Shown: positions 42,702-52,360, counted from the stretch's first letter. The stretch: 64,000 bases of DNA from Pedobacter glucosidilyticus (GCF_002483235.1 NZ_DLHN01000006.1:104619-168618), one strand, 5' to 3'. Numbers and translations: made by a program. The notes: generated from the sequence alone by a model not told the origin.

Positions 42702-43576
42702 AGAAAATAGCGGTGTTGGGCGCTACGGGTATGTTAGGCAAACCTGTAGCAGATGAATTGATAAAAGCAGGTTTTGAGGTAACTATTCTGGCTAGAAATA
42801 TAAAAAAAGCTAAAGAGCTATTTCCTCAAGCAAATATTGTTTTTGCCGATTTAGCTTCAAGAACTACTTTATCTCAAGCTTTAAAAGGGCAGGAGGCTAT
42901 TTATTTAAATCTTCATATTCCGCAACACGCTAAACCTAAAGATTTCATGCCAGAAACAACTGGTTTATTAAATTTAATAGAAGCCGCAAAAGAAAATAAT
43001 ATCCAAAGAATTGCCTATTTATCTTCTTTAGTTAAAGATTATCAAGGACAAAATAATTTCAATTGGTGGGTTTTTGATGTTAAACAAAAAGCGGTTCAAA
43101 TTCTTAAAAGTAGTAAAATACCTTATACCATATTTTATCCAAGTAGCTTCATGGAGAACTTCGATAAAGGTGGGTTTATGAACGGCAACCAAATGAATTT
43201 AGCTGGCAAAGCCGAAGCCAAAATGTATTGGATTTCTGGTGCCGATTATGGTAAACAAGTAGCTAAATCTTTTGAGGTTTTAACCGATGAAAATAGAGAA
43301 TATAATGTTCAAGGTCCTGAGGCATATTATCCAGAAGAAGCCGTAAGAATATTTATTGATAACTATAAAAAGAAACGTTTAAACGTATTTAAAACCCCAA
43401 TAGGTGTTTTAAAATTTATGGGTAAATTTTCTAATAAAATCAATTACATCTATCATATACTGGAAGCGCTTAATAAGTACGATGAGAAATTTGTATCCCA
43501 ATTCACTTGGGATGAACTAGGGCAACCTAAAGAAACTATCAAAAAATACACCATCAGAATTCAAAAACAAAACTAA
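42698..43576 (+). CDS. NmrA/SDR-type NAD(P)-binding protein
   Basis: A 292-residue atypical short-chain dehydrogenase. N-terminal GATGMLGKPVADEL nucleotide loop, then RIAYLSSL and YTIFYPSSFMENF, typical of the NmrA/NAD(P)H-binding family, which includes redox sensors without catalysis and isoflavone-reductase-like enzymes. The Tyr-x3-Lys catalytic pair is not evident. Translationally coupled to the DsbA-family gene. Confidence 0.85.
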   Translation: MKKIAVLGATGMLGKPVADELIKAGFEVTILARNIKKAKELFPQANIVFADLASRTTLSQALKGQEAIYLNLHIPQHAKPKDFMPETTGLLNLIEAAKENNIQRIAYLSSLVKDYQGQNNFNWWVFDVKQKAVQILKSSKIPYTIFYPSSFMENFDKGGFMNGNQMNLAGKAEAKMYWISGADYGKQVAKSFEVLTDENREYNVQGPEAYYPEEAVRIFIDNYKKKRLNVFKTPIGVLKFMGKFSNKINYIYHILEALNKYDEKFVSQFTWDELGQPKETIKKYTIRIQKQN

Positions 43577-43589
43577 AATTTTTAGTTTA

Positions 43590-43616
43590 AAATTTACTAA
43601 ATATTTTAGTAAATTT
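43590..43616. promoter_or_regulatory. Perfect 12-bp inverted repeat (candidate operator) over the -7 box
   Basis: AAATTTACTAAA (43590-43601) and TTTAGTAAATTT (43605-43616) flank 3 nt. The right arm overlaps a TAAATTTG -7 box (43610-43617) that ends 3 nt before the ATG of the radical-SAM gene. A dimeric repressor bound here would cover the promoter. It also follows the stop of the preceding gene by 13 nt, but there is no T run, so it is not a good terminator. Confidence 0.6.
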
Positions 43617-43617
43617 G
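43610..43617 (+). promoter_or_regulatory. -7 box of the radical-SAM/DUF4130 unit
   Basis: TAAATTTG, 3 nt before the ATG at 43621, inside the right arm of the palindrome. Confidence 0.45.
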
Positions 43618-43620
43618 AAT

Positions 43621-44880
43621 ATGAATTTTGATAGGATAACAGAAAAACTAGAAATCCTGGCTGATGCAGCTAAATATGATGTTTCCTGCTCATCCAGTGG
43701 TGCTAAAAGAAATAATCAAAACAAAGGTTTAGGAAATTCTACCGGAATGGGTATTTGCCATTCTTATACAGAAGACGGGAGGTGCGTTTCTTTACTCAAA
43801 ATTTTATTGACCAACCATTGTATTTATGATTGCGCTTATTGCGTAACTCGTAAAAGTAATGATATTAAAAGAGCCGCTTTTACCGTACAAGAAGTGGTTG
43901 ATTTAACCATAAACTTTTATAGAAGAAATTATATTGAAGGTTTATTCTTAAGCTCAGGTATTTTTAAAGATGCTGATTTTACGATGGAGCGATTGGTCTT
44001 AGTAGCTAAAAAGCTCCGTTTAGAAGAAAATTTCAATGGTTATATTCATTTAAAAAGTATCCCTGGCGCATCAGACGAGTTGATGAAAGAAGCCGGACTT
44101 TATGCTGATAGATTGAGTATTAATCTAGAACTTCCTACAGAAAAGGGACTAAAACTTTTAGCTCCGGATAAAAATAGGGAAGACATGATTAAACCCATGA
44201 ATTATGTTAAAAACGAAATCATTGTTTTTAAAGAAGAAAAAAAGCTTTTCAGAAATACCCCAAAATTTGCTCCCGCAGGGCAAAGTACACAATTGATTAT
44301 TGGTGCTACCCAAGAAAACGATTTAGAAATTATCCAAACCGCCGATTCTTTTTACAAAAATTACCAATTGAAAAGGGTTTACTATTCTGGCTATGTTCCC
44401 ATAGCCGATGATGCTCGTTTACCTTCTCTGCAAAGTAAAGTGCCTATGGTAAGAGAAAACAGATTGTATCAAGCAGATTGGTTAATGAGGTTTTATGGCT
44501 TTAAAGCCGATGAAATATTAGATCCTAACTTGCCCTTTTTAGATTTAGATGTTGATCCTAAACTAAGTTGGGCACTAAGAAATCAGCATATATTTCCTAT
44601 AGATATTCAAAAAGCAGATTTCGAAATGATTTTAAGAGTACCTGGTATTGGGGTTAAATCTGCTTGGAAAATTATTGAAGCCAGACGCTTTAGTCATCTA
44701 AATGAAAATCATCTAAAAAAACTAGGCGTAGCATTAAACAGAGCCAAATATTTTATTTCTTACGGACTACATTTTGGAAATCTTAAGTTTTTAAATAGCA
44801 GTAATTTAAAGCAATTTATATTAGGTAATACTAAAAGTAAATATCAAGACCAATACAACGCTCAGTTAGCTTTATTCTGA
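43621..44880 (+). CDS. Putative DNA modification/repair radical-SAM protein (TIGR03916 family)
   Basis: A 419-residue radical-SAM protein. The cluster cysteines are Cys67, Cys71 and Cys74 in NHCIYDCAYC; Cys23, Cys46 and Cys55 lie upstream and are conserved in type. A helix-hairpin-helix DNA-binding motif (LRVPGIGVKSAWKIIEARR) is near 338-356. The last five residues are QLALF, matching the sliding-clamp-binding consensus QL(S/D/G)LF as found at the C-terminus of DNA polymerase II. The family is annotated by context as DNA modification or repair; the reaction is unknown. The ATG at 43621 is preferred to a TTG at 43615 inside the promoter box. Overlaps its partner gene by 1 nt. Confidence 0.85.
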   Translation: MNFDRITEKLEILADAAKYDVSCSSSGAKRNNQNKGLGNSTGMGICHSYTEDGRCVSLLKILLTNHCIYDCAYCVTRKSNDIKRAAFTVQEVVDLTINFYRRNYIEGLFLSSGIFKDADFTMERLVLVAKKLRLEENFNGYIHLKSIPGASDELMKEAGLYADRLSINLELPTEKGLKLLAPDKNREDMIKPMNYVKNEIIVFKEEKKLFRNTPKFAPAGQSTQLIIGATQENDLEIIQTADSFYKNYQLKRVYYSGYVPIADDARLPSLQSKVPMVRENRLYQADWLMRFYGFKADEILDPNLPFLDLDVDPKLSWALRNQHIFPIDIQKADFEMILRVPGIGVKSAWKIIEARRFSHLNENHLKKLGVALNRAKYFISYGLHFGNLKFLNSSNLKQFILGNTKSKYQDQYNAQLALF

Positions 44881-45647
44881 TGAATATTTTATTGTATGAC
44901 CATACTTTTGAGGGCTTCTTAACCGCTGTTTTTGAAGCTTATGAATTTAAGCTAAAACAAGTTAAGATTGTAAAAGAGGCTTTACAAACCGAGCAGCTTT
45001 TTGCTAAAATAACAAAAGTATTTACACAAGCTCCTAAAGCAGAAAGGGTTTATCAAAAACTTAAAACTTTAATAGGTGATTTAGGCTTACACCGCATGCT
45101 TTATACTTTTTTATCAGAAGATGAAGATTTAGAAACACATTTATGGGCGGTTGTTCAATATGCTTTAAATAACTCAAAACGAAATATTATACAGGACTTT
45201 TCTCATCCATCTGTTTTAAAACTATCTCAATATGAGCAAATGGTACATCGCGAAAAGCATAGGATGGAAGCTTTTGTACGTTTTAGGTTAACCCTAGATG
45301 ATATTTATTATGCCGAAATAGAGCCAGATTTTAATGTTTTACCTGTTATTGCAAAACATTTTAAAGACCGTTATCAAGACCAAAAGTGGATGATTTTTGA
45401 CCAAAAAAGAACCTATGGTATTTATTATGATTTACACAAGGTTGAATTGGTAGAAATGAAATTTGCTAACCATTTAAACAAACAAGAGGGTTTAGAAATG
45501 TTGGTTAAAGACGAAAAATTATATCAACATTTATGGCAAACTTATTTTAAGAAAACTACCATCCAAGCTAGAAAAAATTCGCGTTTACATATTCAACACG
45601 TACCTAAAAGATACTGGAAATACCTTACAGAAAAATTCCCTGTTTAA
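44880..45647 (+). CDS. Probable DNA metabolism protein (TIGR03915/DUF4130 family)
   Basis: A 255-residue protein that almost always partners the TIGR03916 radical-SAM protein. Typical segments are LLYDHTFEGFLTAVFEAYE at the start, a central REKHRMEAFVRF, and the conserved end RLHIQHVPKRYWKYLTEK. In some genomes the family is fused to a uracil-DNA-glycosylase-like domain; here there is no such domain. The start overlaps the radical-SAM stop (TGATG), so the two are made in fixed ratio. Molecular function unknown. Confidence 0.85.
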   Translation: MNILLYDHTFEGFLTAVFEAYEFKLKQVKIVKEALQTEQLFAKITKVFTQAPKAERVYQKLKTLIGDLGLHRMLYTFLSEDEDLETHLWAVVQYALNNSKRNIIQDFSHPSVLKLSQYEQMVHREKHRMEAFVRFRLTLDDIYYAEIEPDFNVLPVIAKHFKDRYQDQKWMIFDQKRTYGIYYDLHKVELVEMKFANHLNKQEGLEMLVKDEKLYQHLWQTYFKKTTIQARKNSRLHIQHVPKRYWKYLTEKFPV

Positions 45648-45657
45648 CAGCAGAACA

Positions 45658-47784
45658 CTAAATCTTCTCTGTAATTTTCAATATATCAGCAGAAACTTTA
45701 ACGATAAGTTCTAATTGTTCTGTAGCTAAATCCTCATTGGTTTCTGTTACACCCTCAAAAACATGCACAAATTCTTGCTCGTGTGTAGTTTCAGATAACC
45801 ATTCTATAGCAAGCTTTAAATAATACTGAGATTTCCTAAAAAGCTTCTGCTGATCAGCATTAAACATCATTTGAGAATCTTGTAAACTGGTTGATAAATT
45901 TGCAAGGTAAGAGGATAAAATATGGTTTAACACTACAAATTTATGTACATCTAAAACGGCTTTGTGTTGCTTGGTTTTAGGCTCGTTCAACATTCTTTGA
46001 AAAGCAGCGGCTAAATTAGCTGTGTTCACGTAAACTTCCTTTCTGGCTAATTTATACTCCGTAATATTAATTTGATTTTGAGGATTAAACCTTCTAAAAA
46101 TAGCATCCAAATACTTCTGATTGGCTTTCAGCATATCCAGCATATAATTCTTAAACTGATACGACTCCCAACTAGGTAAAACTAAATAGCTAGATAAAAA
46201 GGCAATACCAGAACCAATAAGGGTATCAATAATTCTTTCTACCGCCAAGCTTTCATTAATAGTGGAGCTGATAAAGCTAAATAAGATGAGAATAAAAGGT
46301 GTCATGAACAACACACTGATGAAATAGTTTACCCTTTGTAAGCTATAGGTAATCAGCATGAATACAACCATTAAAACAAACCTAGCAGTTTCATCTTTGA
46401 TAAAATAAATGATTAAGGCTCCTGTAATACCTCCTATAATGGTTCCAATTACTCTTTCAAAATTTCTTTGCTTGGTAGTGCTAAAGCCAGGTTTTAAAAT
46501 CACCAGTATGGTTAAAATAATCCAATAACTATGATGTCCAACTGGCAATAAGAAACCTACTAAATAGCCTGTAAAAACAACCAAAGAAACCCTAAGAGCA
46601 TACCTGAAATTACCAGATTTTAAGTTGAGGTTATTTCTAAGAAGCTTAAAATCAAAACTTTGGTGACTAACAAATTTATCATGATCTGTTGAGCCAGATT
46701 TAGCTTGTTTAATAAAACTCTCTTTATCAAAATAACCAAAAATGGTATTGGTTTTAGAAAAAATATGTCTAAGATTTACCAGTATTTTCTTTAAAACCAA
46801 AACAGATATACCTGCTTTTTCTAATTCATCTAGCTGCTTCTTAAGCTTATCTAAATCTTCAATTTTTACAGCATGTTTTCTTGGTTTTACCTGATGAATC
46901 AAACAAAAACCTATATACTCTATTTCTGATGCTAGTTTATGGATTAATAAAGCATAAGCAGGTAAAATATCATGATTTTTATAACGCTTCCTGATGATTT
47001 CATAATCATGATGGGTAGCCATAGTTTGCTCAAATAAATCAACAATATCCACAAAAATCATGATGAGCAATCTTCCATCACTTGTTGATTCATTAACGAG
47101 CTTTCTGGTTTTAAACAGTATCTCTCTTACATTATCTTGTATTTCATGTACCAGAACCTGTTTATCAACCAAAGTTTTAAAAATATCTTCTACAGGGATT
47201 TTATCATTATAAAAATCAGCTCTTAACCTCATATAGCCAGCAACTTCTTGTACACATTCACCTAAGGTTTGTCTGGCATATCTAAATGGTCTTACAAATG
47301 AAAATAAGGCACTTAATAAAAAATACCATATTCCACCAGTTAAAACCAAACCAGCATGTTCATAAGAATTTAGGGTAGTTTCGTGGTTGGCAACGTTCAA
47401 AACCATAATCAATAACGCAGCAGTACCTACAGATGATGCTCTTGCTCCGTAAACATAAAACATAGAAAAAATGAAGCAGAAAACAAGTATCTCTATACCA
47501 ACTAAAACCGGGTTTTGATTAATGATAGAGGTTACAAGAGCCACCAAAAACACCAAAAAATTTGTTATCAGCATGGCGTTTCTTCTATGCAGCCAAGGCC
47601 CTGGTGTGTCTGCAATACTACAACAAACAGCACCTAATGAAAGATTTATCCCTATCTCTAAGAGGTTAAACTGAGCGAAAATTAAAGAGGGGAGAAGCAC
47701 CCCAATCGTTATCTTGATACCATCAGAAAAATACTGAGTATATAAGAAATTTCTAAAATTATCTAAAGGCTTCTGAAGTAGCAT
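45658..47784 (-). CDS. FUSC-family membrane protein (YccS-like)
   Basis: A 708-residue inner-membrane protein with two sets of about six helices (15-160 and 395-540), each followed by a cytosolic helical domain; the second has the FUSC signature GTIIGGITGALIIYF. Family members resemble aromatic-acid exporters (AaeB, FusC) but substrates are mostly unknown. Single gene, convergent with the DUF4130 gene (10-nt gap) and divergent from ThuA. Confidence 0.9.
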   Translation of the reverse strand: MLLQKPLDNFRNFLYTQYFSDGIKITIGVLLPSLIFAQFNLLEIGINLSLGAVCCSIADTPGPWLHRRNAMLITNFLVFLVALVTSIINQNPVLVGIEILVFCFIFSMFYVYGARASSVGTAALLIMVLNVANHETTLNSYEHAGLVLTGGIWYFLLSALFSFVRPFRYARQTLGECVQEVAGYMRLRADFYNDKIPVEDIFKTLVDKQVLVHEIQDNVREILFKTRKLVNESTSDGRLLIMIFVDIVDLFEQTMATHHDYEIIRKRYKNHDILPAYALLIHKLASEIEYIGFCLIHQVKPRKHAVKIEDLDKLKKQLDELEKAGISVLVLKKILVNLRHIFSKTNTIFGYFDKESFIKQAKSGSTDHDKFVSHQSFDFKLLRNNLNLKSGNFRYALRVSLVVFTGYLVGFLLPVGHHSYWIILTILVILKPGFSTTKQRNFERVIGTIIGGITGALIIYFIKDETARFVLMVVFMLITYSLQRVNYFISVLFMTPFILILFSFISSTINESLAVERIIDTLIGSGIAFLSSYLVLPSWESYQFKNYMLDMLKANQKYLDAIFRRFNPQNQINITEYKLARKEVYVNTANLAAAFQRMLNEPKTKQHKAVLDVHKFVVLNHILSSYLANLSTSLQDSQMMFNADQQKLFRKSQYYLKLAIEWLSETTHEQEFVHVFEGVTETNEDLATEQLELIVKVSADILKITEKI

Positions 47785-47885
47785 ATATGCAATTTATAAA
47801 TTGTTTAATGATTTATATTTATTAAATACAATTAAATTAAAGAAGTTTTTATTCCTTTGTGATTATAAACCAATAACCCTTATTC

Positions 47886-48611
47886 ATGAAAAATTTATTT
47901 GTTAGCCTAACTATTGCGGCGGTTTTAATATCGTTAAGCAGTTTTATAATTAAAAAAAGAGAAATCAAAATTTTAGTATTTTCATGTACTAAAGGGTTTA
48001 GGCATAAGAGTATTGAACCTGGGTTAGAAGCTATCAAAAAGATTGGAAAAGAAAAAGGCTACACCATTGTACATTCAGAAAATCCAGAAGATTTTACAGA
48101 TAAAAACTTGAAGCAATTTAAAGCATTGTTATTTTTAAACCCAACAGGAAAATCATTATTTAACGATGCTCAGAAAGCAGCTTTCAAAAAATATATCAAT
48201 AGAGGAGGAGGCTTTGTAGGTGTACACGCAGCTACAGACTGCAATTATGATTGGCCTTGGTACGGTAAGCTAGTAGGAGGCTTTTTTGCAGGTCATCCAA
48301 AAGTACAAGAAGCAAAACTTGATATTTTAGATACAAATCATCCGGCAACAAAGGGTTTACCAAACCCTTGGATGCATACAGATGAATGGTATAATTTTAA
48401 AGACTTTAATAAAGATGTTAAAGTAATCATGACGGTTGATGAAAAGAGCTATACAGGTGGTAAAATGCCTGATTTTCATCCGATGGCTTGGTATCATGAA
48501 TTTGATGGTGGAAAAGTTTTTTATACCGGTTTAGGACATACTATTGAAGATTTCCAAGATGAATTATTCCTAAAACATTTAACCGGAGGCATAGAATATG
48601 TCTTAAAATAG
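47886..48611 (+). CDS. ThuA-domain protein
   Basis: A 241-residue exported protein: signal peptide or anchor at 1-23, then a ThuA (class I glutamine-amidotransferase-like) domain with FSCTKGFRHKSIEPG, GGGFVGVHAATDC and FHPMAWYHEFDGGKVFYTGLGH. ThuA proteins are tied to trehalose or other disaccharide use; most Bacteroidota members are periplasmic and linked to glycan breakdown. No sugar gene is adjacent here. Function inferred only. Confidence 0.88.
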   Translation: MKNLFVSLTIAAVLISLSSFIIKKREIKILVFSCTKGFRHKSIEPGLEAIKKIGKEKGYTIVHSENPEDFTDKNLKQFKALLFLNPTGKSLFNDAQKAAFKKYINRGGGFVGVHAATDCNYDWPWYGKLVGGFFAGHPKVQEAKLDILDTNHPATKGLPNPWMHTDEWYNFKDFNKDVKVIMTVDEKSYTGGKMPDFHPMAWYHEFDGGKVFYTGLGHTIEDFQDELFLKHLTGGIEYVLK

Positions 48612-48631
48612 CATATCCTTATAAATAAGCT

Positions 48632-48639
48632 TAACTTTG
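48632..48639 (+). promoter_or_regulatory. -7 box of the DEAD-box helicase gene
   Basis: TAACTTTG, 19 nt before the TTG start at 48659. Confidence 0.4.
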
Positions 48640-48658
48640 CCAGCTTAATTATCATATT

Positions 48659-49780
48659 TTGAACAATTTTAAAGATTTAGGAATTCATCAAGAGCTTATC
48701 AAGGCCCTTGATGAATTAAATATAAATACCCCAACGGTTATCCAAACCCAAGCTATTCCGGTTTTATTAGAAAGCAAAACAGATTTTATAGGCCAGGCAC
48801 AAACCGGAACCGGTAAAACAGCTGCTTTTGGTTTACCATTATTACAATTGGTAAATCCAGAGCAAAAAAATATTCAAGCCGTAATCATTTGTCCAACCAG
48901 AGAATTAGGACAACAAATAGCCAAACAGCTTTTTAAATTCACCAAATACCTAAGCAAAAAGATTTTTGTTGAAGCAGTTTACGGCGGTGAAAAAATTGAT
49001 ATCCAAATAGGTAAATTAAAACGCCCAACACAAATTTTGGTAGCAACACCAGGGCGTTTGATAGATTTATTAGAGCGTAAAGCGGTTGATTTAACAGGAG
49101 TTAAAAACATTATTTTAGACGAAGCCGATGAAATGTTAAGCATGGGCTTTAAACCAGATATTGATAAAATTTTAAGCTTTACAGCACAAATAGATAGAAA
49201 TATTTGGCTATTTTCTGCAACCATACCATCAGCTATTAAGCAAATTATAAATGATTATATGGCTGATGATGCTTATAAAATTGAAGTAGACCATAAAGAT
49301 GTAATGAATACAGCCATCAAACATCAATATGTGATTTGCGATATCAAAGACAAGCCTAATCTTCTACAGAGTTTTATTAAAAATAATGATGGTAAACGTG
49401 GTATTGTATTTTGTAAAACAAAAGCTGGTGCGCAAACGCTTGCTAAGCAATTATTAGCCAAAAATTTAAAGGTTGAAGCTATACACGGAGATTTAGGTCA
49501 AAGAGATCGCGAAAAGGTAATGCGAGCTTTTAAAAGCGAAAGATTACAAGTTTTAATTGCTACAGATATTTCTGCAAGAGGAATCGACGTCAGTAATTTG
49601 TCTTATGTTATTCATTATCAATTACCAGAGCAATTAGAATATTTTACACACAGAAGCGGCAGAACTGCAAGAGCCGGAAACAAAGGACTTTCTTTGGCAT
49701 TTGTTGCGCCATCAGAATTAGAAAAAATTACGGCTTTAGAAAAAGAGCTAAATATTTATTTCGAAAAGATTAGCATTTAA
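48659..49780 (+). CDS. DEAD-box RNA helicase
   Basis: A 373-residue minimal ATP-dependent RNA helicase without C-terminal extension. All motifs are present: Q motif ([11 protein letters not shown]), [27 protein letters not shown], and [10 protein letters not shown]. The start is a TTG at 48659: the family's opening F-x-x-L-G begins there and no ATG lies nearby. The lack of a basic tail distinguishes it from RhlE/DeaD forms with long tails. The next small gene begins 4 nt after its stop. Confidence 0.92.
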   Translation: MNNFKDLGIHQELIKALDELNINTPTVIQTQAIPVLLESKTDFIGQAQTGTGKTAAFGLPLLQLVNPEQKNIQAVIICPTRELGQQIAKQLFKFTKYLSKKIFVEAVYGGEKIDIQIGKLKRPTQILVATPGRLIDLLERKAVDLTGVKNIILDEADEMLSMGFKPDIDKILSFTAQIDRNIWLFSATIPSAIKQIINDYMADDAYKIEVDHKDVMNTAIKHQYVICDIKDKPNLLQSFIKNNDGKRGIVFCKTKAGAQTLAKQLLAKNLKVEAIHGDLGQRDREKVMRAFKSERLQVLIATDISARGIDVSNLSYVIHYQLPEQLEYFTHRSGRTARAGNKGLSLAFVAPSELEKITALEKELNIYFEKISI

Positions 49781-49784
49781 AGAA

Positions 49785-50000
49785 ATGGAGAAGCAACCAA
49801 ATAATCCATTACATGGCAGAACTTTAGAAGCTATTCTAAATGATTTGGTTGACTTTTATGGATGGCCAACACTTGGATTAAAAATTAAAATTAAATGTTT
49901 TAATGAGCATCCAAGTGTTAGCTCTAGTTTAAAATTCCTGAGAAAAACAGATTGGGCTCGTAAAAAAGTTGAAGAGCTTTGGATAAGAACTTTTAGGTAA
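49785..50000 (+). CDS. VF530-family (DUF2132) small DNA-binding protein
   Basis: A 71-residue protein with the VF530 pattern: [21 protein letters not shown], then [22 protein letters not shown] and KVEELW. The family has a SAP-like helical fold and is presumed to bind DNA, function unknown. It is placed 4 nt behind the DEAD-box gene and is thus co-transcribed with it. Confidence 0.88.
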   Translation: MEKQPNNPLHGRTLEAILNDLVDFYGWPTLGLKIKIKCFNEHPSVSSSLKFLRKTDWARKKVEELWIRTFR

Positions 50001-50103
50001 TCTCAATACATAATATATATAATATTTTTATGTATAATAATGTCTTATAATTAACATTATGTTAAGTAAAAAAGTAACCTCCCTTTAAGGGAAGTATGTA
50101 TAA

Positions 50104-52317
50104 TTATAAAGTTGATTGTATTTTAGAACTATCTCCCACAATCCAAACCATATCGTTTTCTTGGAAAACCCAATTAGATTCAGGATTCACTATACGCTCT
50201 GCGTTTCTTTCTATACCTACAACAATTCCGTCTGTTAAATCTTTAATTTTTGATTCTTTTAAAGATTTACCTTCTAAGAATGAATTCTTCCTAACCAATA
50301 ACTTATGTAGTTTAGGCTGATAATGGTCTTGTTGTTCTAGCACTTTTTTGTCTGGCCTGATGATAGAGTTCAGCTTTCTAATTTGTGCATCTGTACCTAT
50401 AATGTTTAAAATATCACCCGGATAAATAATGGTATTACTCTCTGGAGAATGAATGGTTAAACTTCCTCTGTTAATCATAGCTACGTTTATACCAGCTCTT
50501 TCTCTCCACTTTAATTCCATTAAAGTTTTTCCAACAGCTGGAGATTCTGGCTTAACTTCTATTTCTGTAAAGTGAGCATCCCATGGAGCTAAAATTTCTT
50601 GCTCTTTTTTTGGATGATATTCTTCATCGTTATAATTTTTTAAGAAAAGCATTTCTAATTTTAGATACACTTTCTGAACCTGCTTCCAGAAAATTAGTAA
50701 TACTACGATAATGATTAAGGCTGCATATAGCGCTACTTCTACAGAAAGCAAATTATTTAATAAGGTAATGATTAAAGCAGCAGACAATAAAAGTCTAAAT
50801 AAACGCATTACCACCACCAAATTACGATACAAACGTTCGTTTTTTAACTCCACTACTACCCCACTATATAAATTTCTAAAGGTTAAAGCATATAAAAAGG
50901 GTGATAAAATAAGCATCGTTATTACTAAAGATATAATATTGCTCCAAACTGCATTCTCTGTTTTATTTTGAATAAACGGACTTAAGTAATTAGACGATAT
51001 TAAGATGATTGCTAAACTTATACTAAAGTGTATTAAGGTATTAGCTGTATATGATTTAACAAATAATTGCCAATTAGAAACGGTTGTAACGCTTTGTGTA
51101 GCAGAGCTATATCTGTTTAAATTTTCTATCCATTTGGATGGTAAAACCTTATTTAGCCAATTATAAAATGGGAAAGATAATTTTATAAGATAAGGTGTTG
51201 TAAAAGTACTTATTGCTGATACTGCTACGGCAATTGGATATAAAAAAGAACTAGTTACATTTAAAGTAACCCCAAGTGTGGCAATAATAAATGAAAACTC
51301 TCCTATTTGTGCCAGGCTGAAACCGGTTTGTACAGATGTTTTTAAAGGTTGCCCAGATGCTAAAGCGCCTATTGATGAACTAAATATTTTCCCCACTATA
51401 GTTACTAAAACAATTATTACAACAGGTAAAGCATGTTCAACCAACATGGCTGGATCTATCAGCATCCCAACAGAGACAAAAAAAACTGCACCAAAAAGGT
51501 CTTTAATAGGCATTACTAAATGTTCTATTTTCTTACCCTGACTGGTTTCTGCTAATATAGATCCCATGATAAAGGCTCCTAATGCCGGAGAAAAACCAAC
51601 TTTTGTTGCTGCAATCACCATTAAAAAGCATAAAGCCAAAGAAATAATGAGTAACATTTCTTCGCTTATCAAAGGTTTAATTTTCTTTAAAAAACTTGGT
51701 AAAAAGAATATGCCTAACACAAACCAAATCACTAAAAAGAAAATTAGTTTTAAAATAGAAAACAACATTTCTGAGCCCGCAAATTGTTGACTAACAGCTA
51801 ATGTAGAAAGCAAAACTAAGAGTACTACAGCTACTAAATCTTCTACCACAAGCACTCCAAATACTAAGCCCGCAAACTTTTGCCCCTTTACGCCTAGCTC
51901 TTCAAATGCTCTGATGATAATGGTTGTAGATGATATAGAAAGTATACCGCCTAGAAAAATACTATCCATGGTAGACCAACCGAAAGCTTTGCCTGTAAAA
52001 TAACCTAACAAAAGCATCACCACTACTTCCGTAACAGCTGTTATAGAGGCCGAGCCTCCTACTTTCATCAATTTTTTAAAGCTAAATTCTAATCCTAAAC
52101 TAAATAGGAGAATAATTACACCAATTTCTGCCCATACGGTTACGTTTTCGGTTTCTACAATAGTTGGAAATAAGGTAAAATGTGGGCCTACTAAAAAGCC
52201 CGCAATGAGATACCCTAAAACTAAGGGCTGTTTTAAGTATTTAAATATGAGTGTAATTATGGCTGCTGCGCCTAGTATAAGTCCTAAATCGGTAATGAGA
52301 TTTGGTAAGTGTATCAT
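50104..52317 (-). CDS. CPA2-family monovalent cation:proton antiporter (Kef type) with TrkA-C domains
   Basis: A 737-residue membrane antiporter with about 12 helices in residues 5-390 (GILSISSTTIIIRAFEELG and FSPALGAFIMGSILAETSQG are ion-site helices), a second hydrophobic region 410-560, and two TrkA-C (RCK_C) domains at about 575-650 and 660-737. A Rossmann TrkA-N domain, present in KefB/C, is missing. The role is K+ or Na+ exchange for protons and pH balance; the cation cannot be chosen from sequence. It stands alone between VF530 (convergent) and a small hypothetical gene. Confidence 0.9.
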   Translation of the reverse strand: MIHLPNLITDLGLILGAAAIITLIFKYLKQPLVLGYLIAGFLVGPHFTLFPTIVETENVTVWAEIGVIILLFSLGLEFSFKKLMKVGGSASITAVTEVVVMLLLGYFTGKAFGWSTMDSIFLGGILSISSTTIIIRAFEELGVKGQKFAGLVFGVLVVEDLVAVVLLVLLSTLAVSQQFAGSEMLFSILKLIFFLVIWFVLGIFFLPSFLKKIKPLISEEMLLIISLALCFLMVIAATKVGFSPALGAFIMGSILAETSQGKKIEHLVMPIKDLFGAVFFVSVGMLIDPAMLVEHALPVVIIVLVTIVGKIFSSSIGALASGQPLKTSVQTGFSLAQIGEFSFIIATLGVTLNVTSSFLYPIAVAVSAISTFTTPYLIKLSFPFYNWLNKVLPSKWIENLNRYSSATQSVTTVSNWQLFVKSYTANTLIHFSISLAIILISSNYLSPFIQNKTENAVWSNIISLVITMLILSPFLYALTFRNLYSGVVVELKNERLYRNLVVVMRLFRLLLSAALIITLLNNLLSVEVALYAALIIIVVLLIFWKQVQKVYLKLEMLFLKNYNDEEYHPKKEQEILAPWDAHFTEIEVKPESPAVGKTLMELKWRERAGINVAMINRGSLTIHSPESNTIIYPGDILNIIGTDAQIRKLNSIIRPDKKVLEQQDHYQPKLHKLLVRKNSFLEGKSLKESKIKDLTDGIVVGIERNAERIVNPESNWVFQENDMVWIVGDSSKIQSTL

Positions 52318-52360
52318 AAATTATATATCGTATTATTTGATTTAATAGAGTTCATTAGCT

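Noticed and set aside
43590..43616. Palindrome as a terminator of the NmrA-type gene
   Set aside because: Its stem is nearly all A-T, it has a 3-nt loop and no T run, and it overlaps a promoter box; an operator is the better reading.
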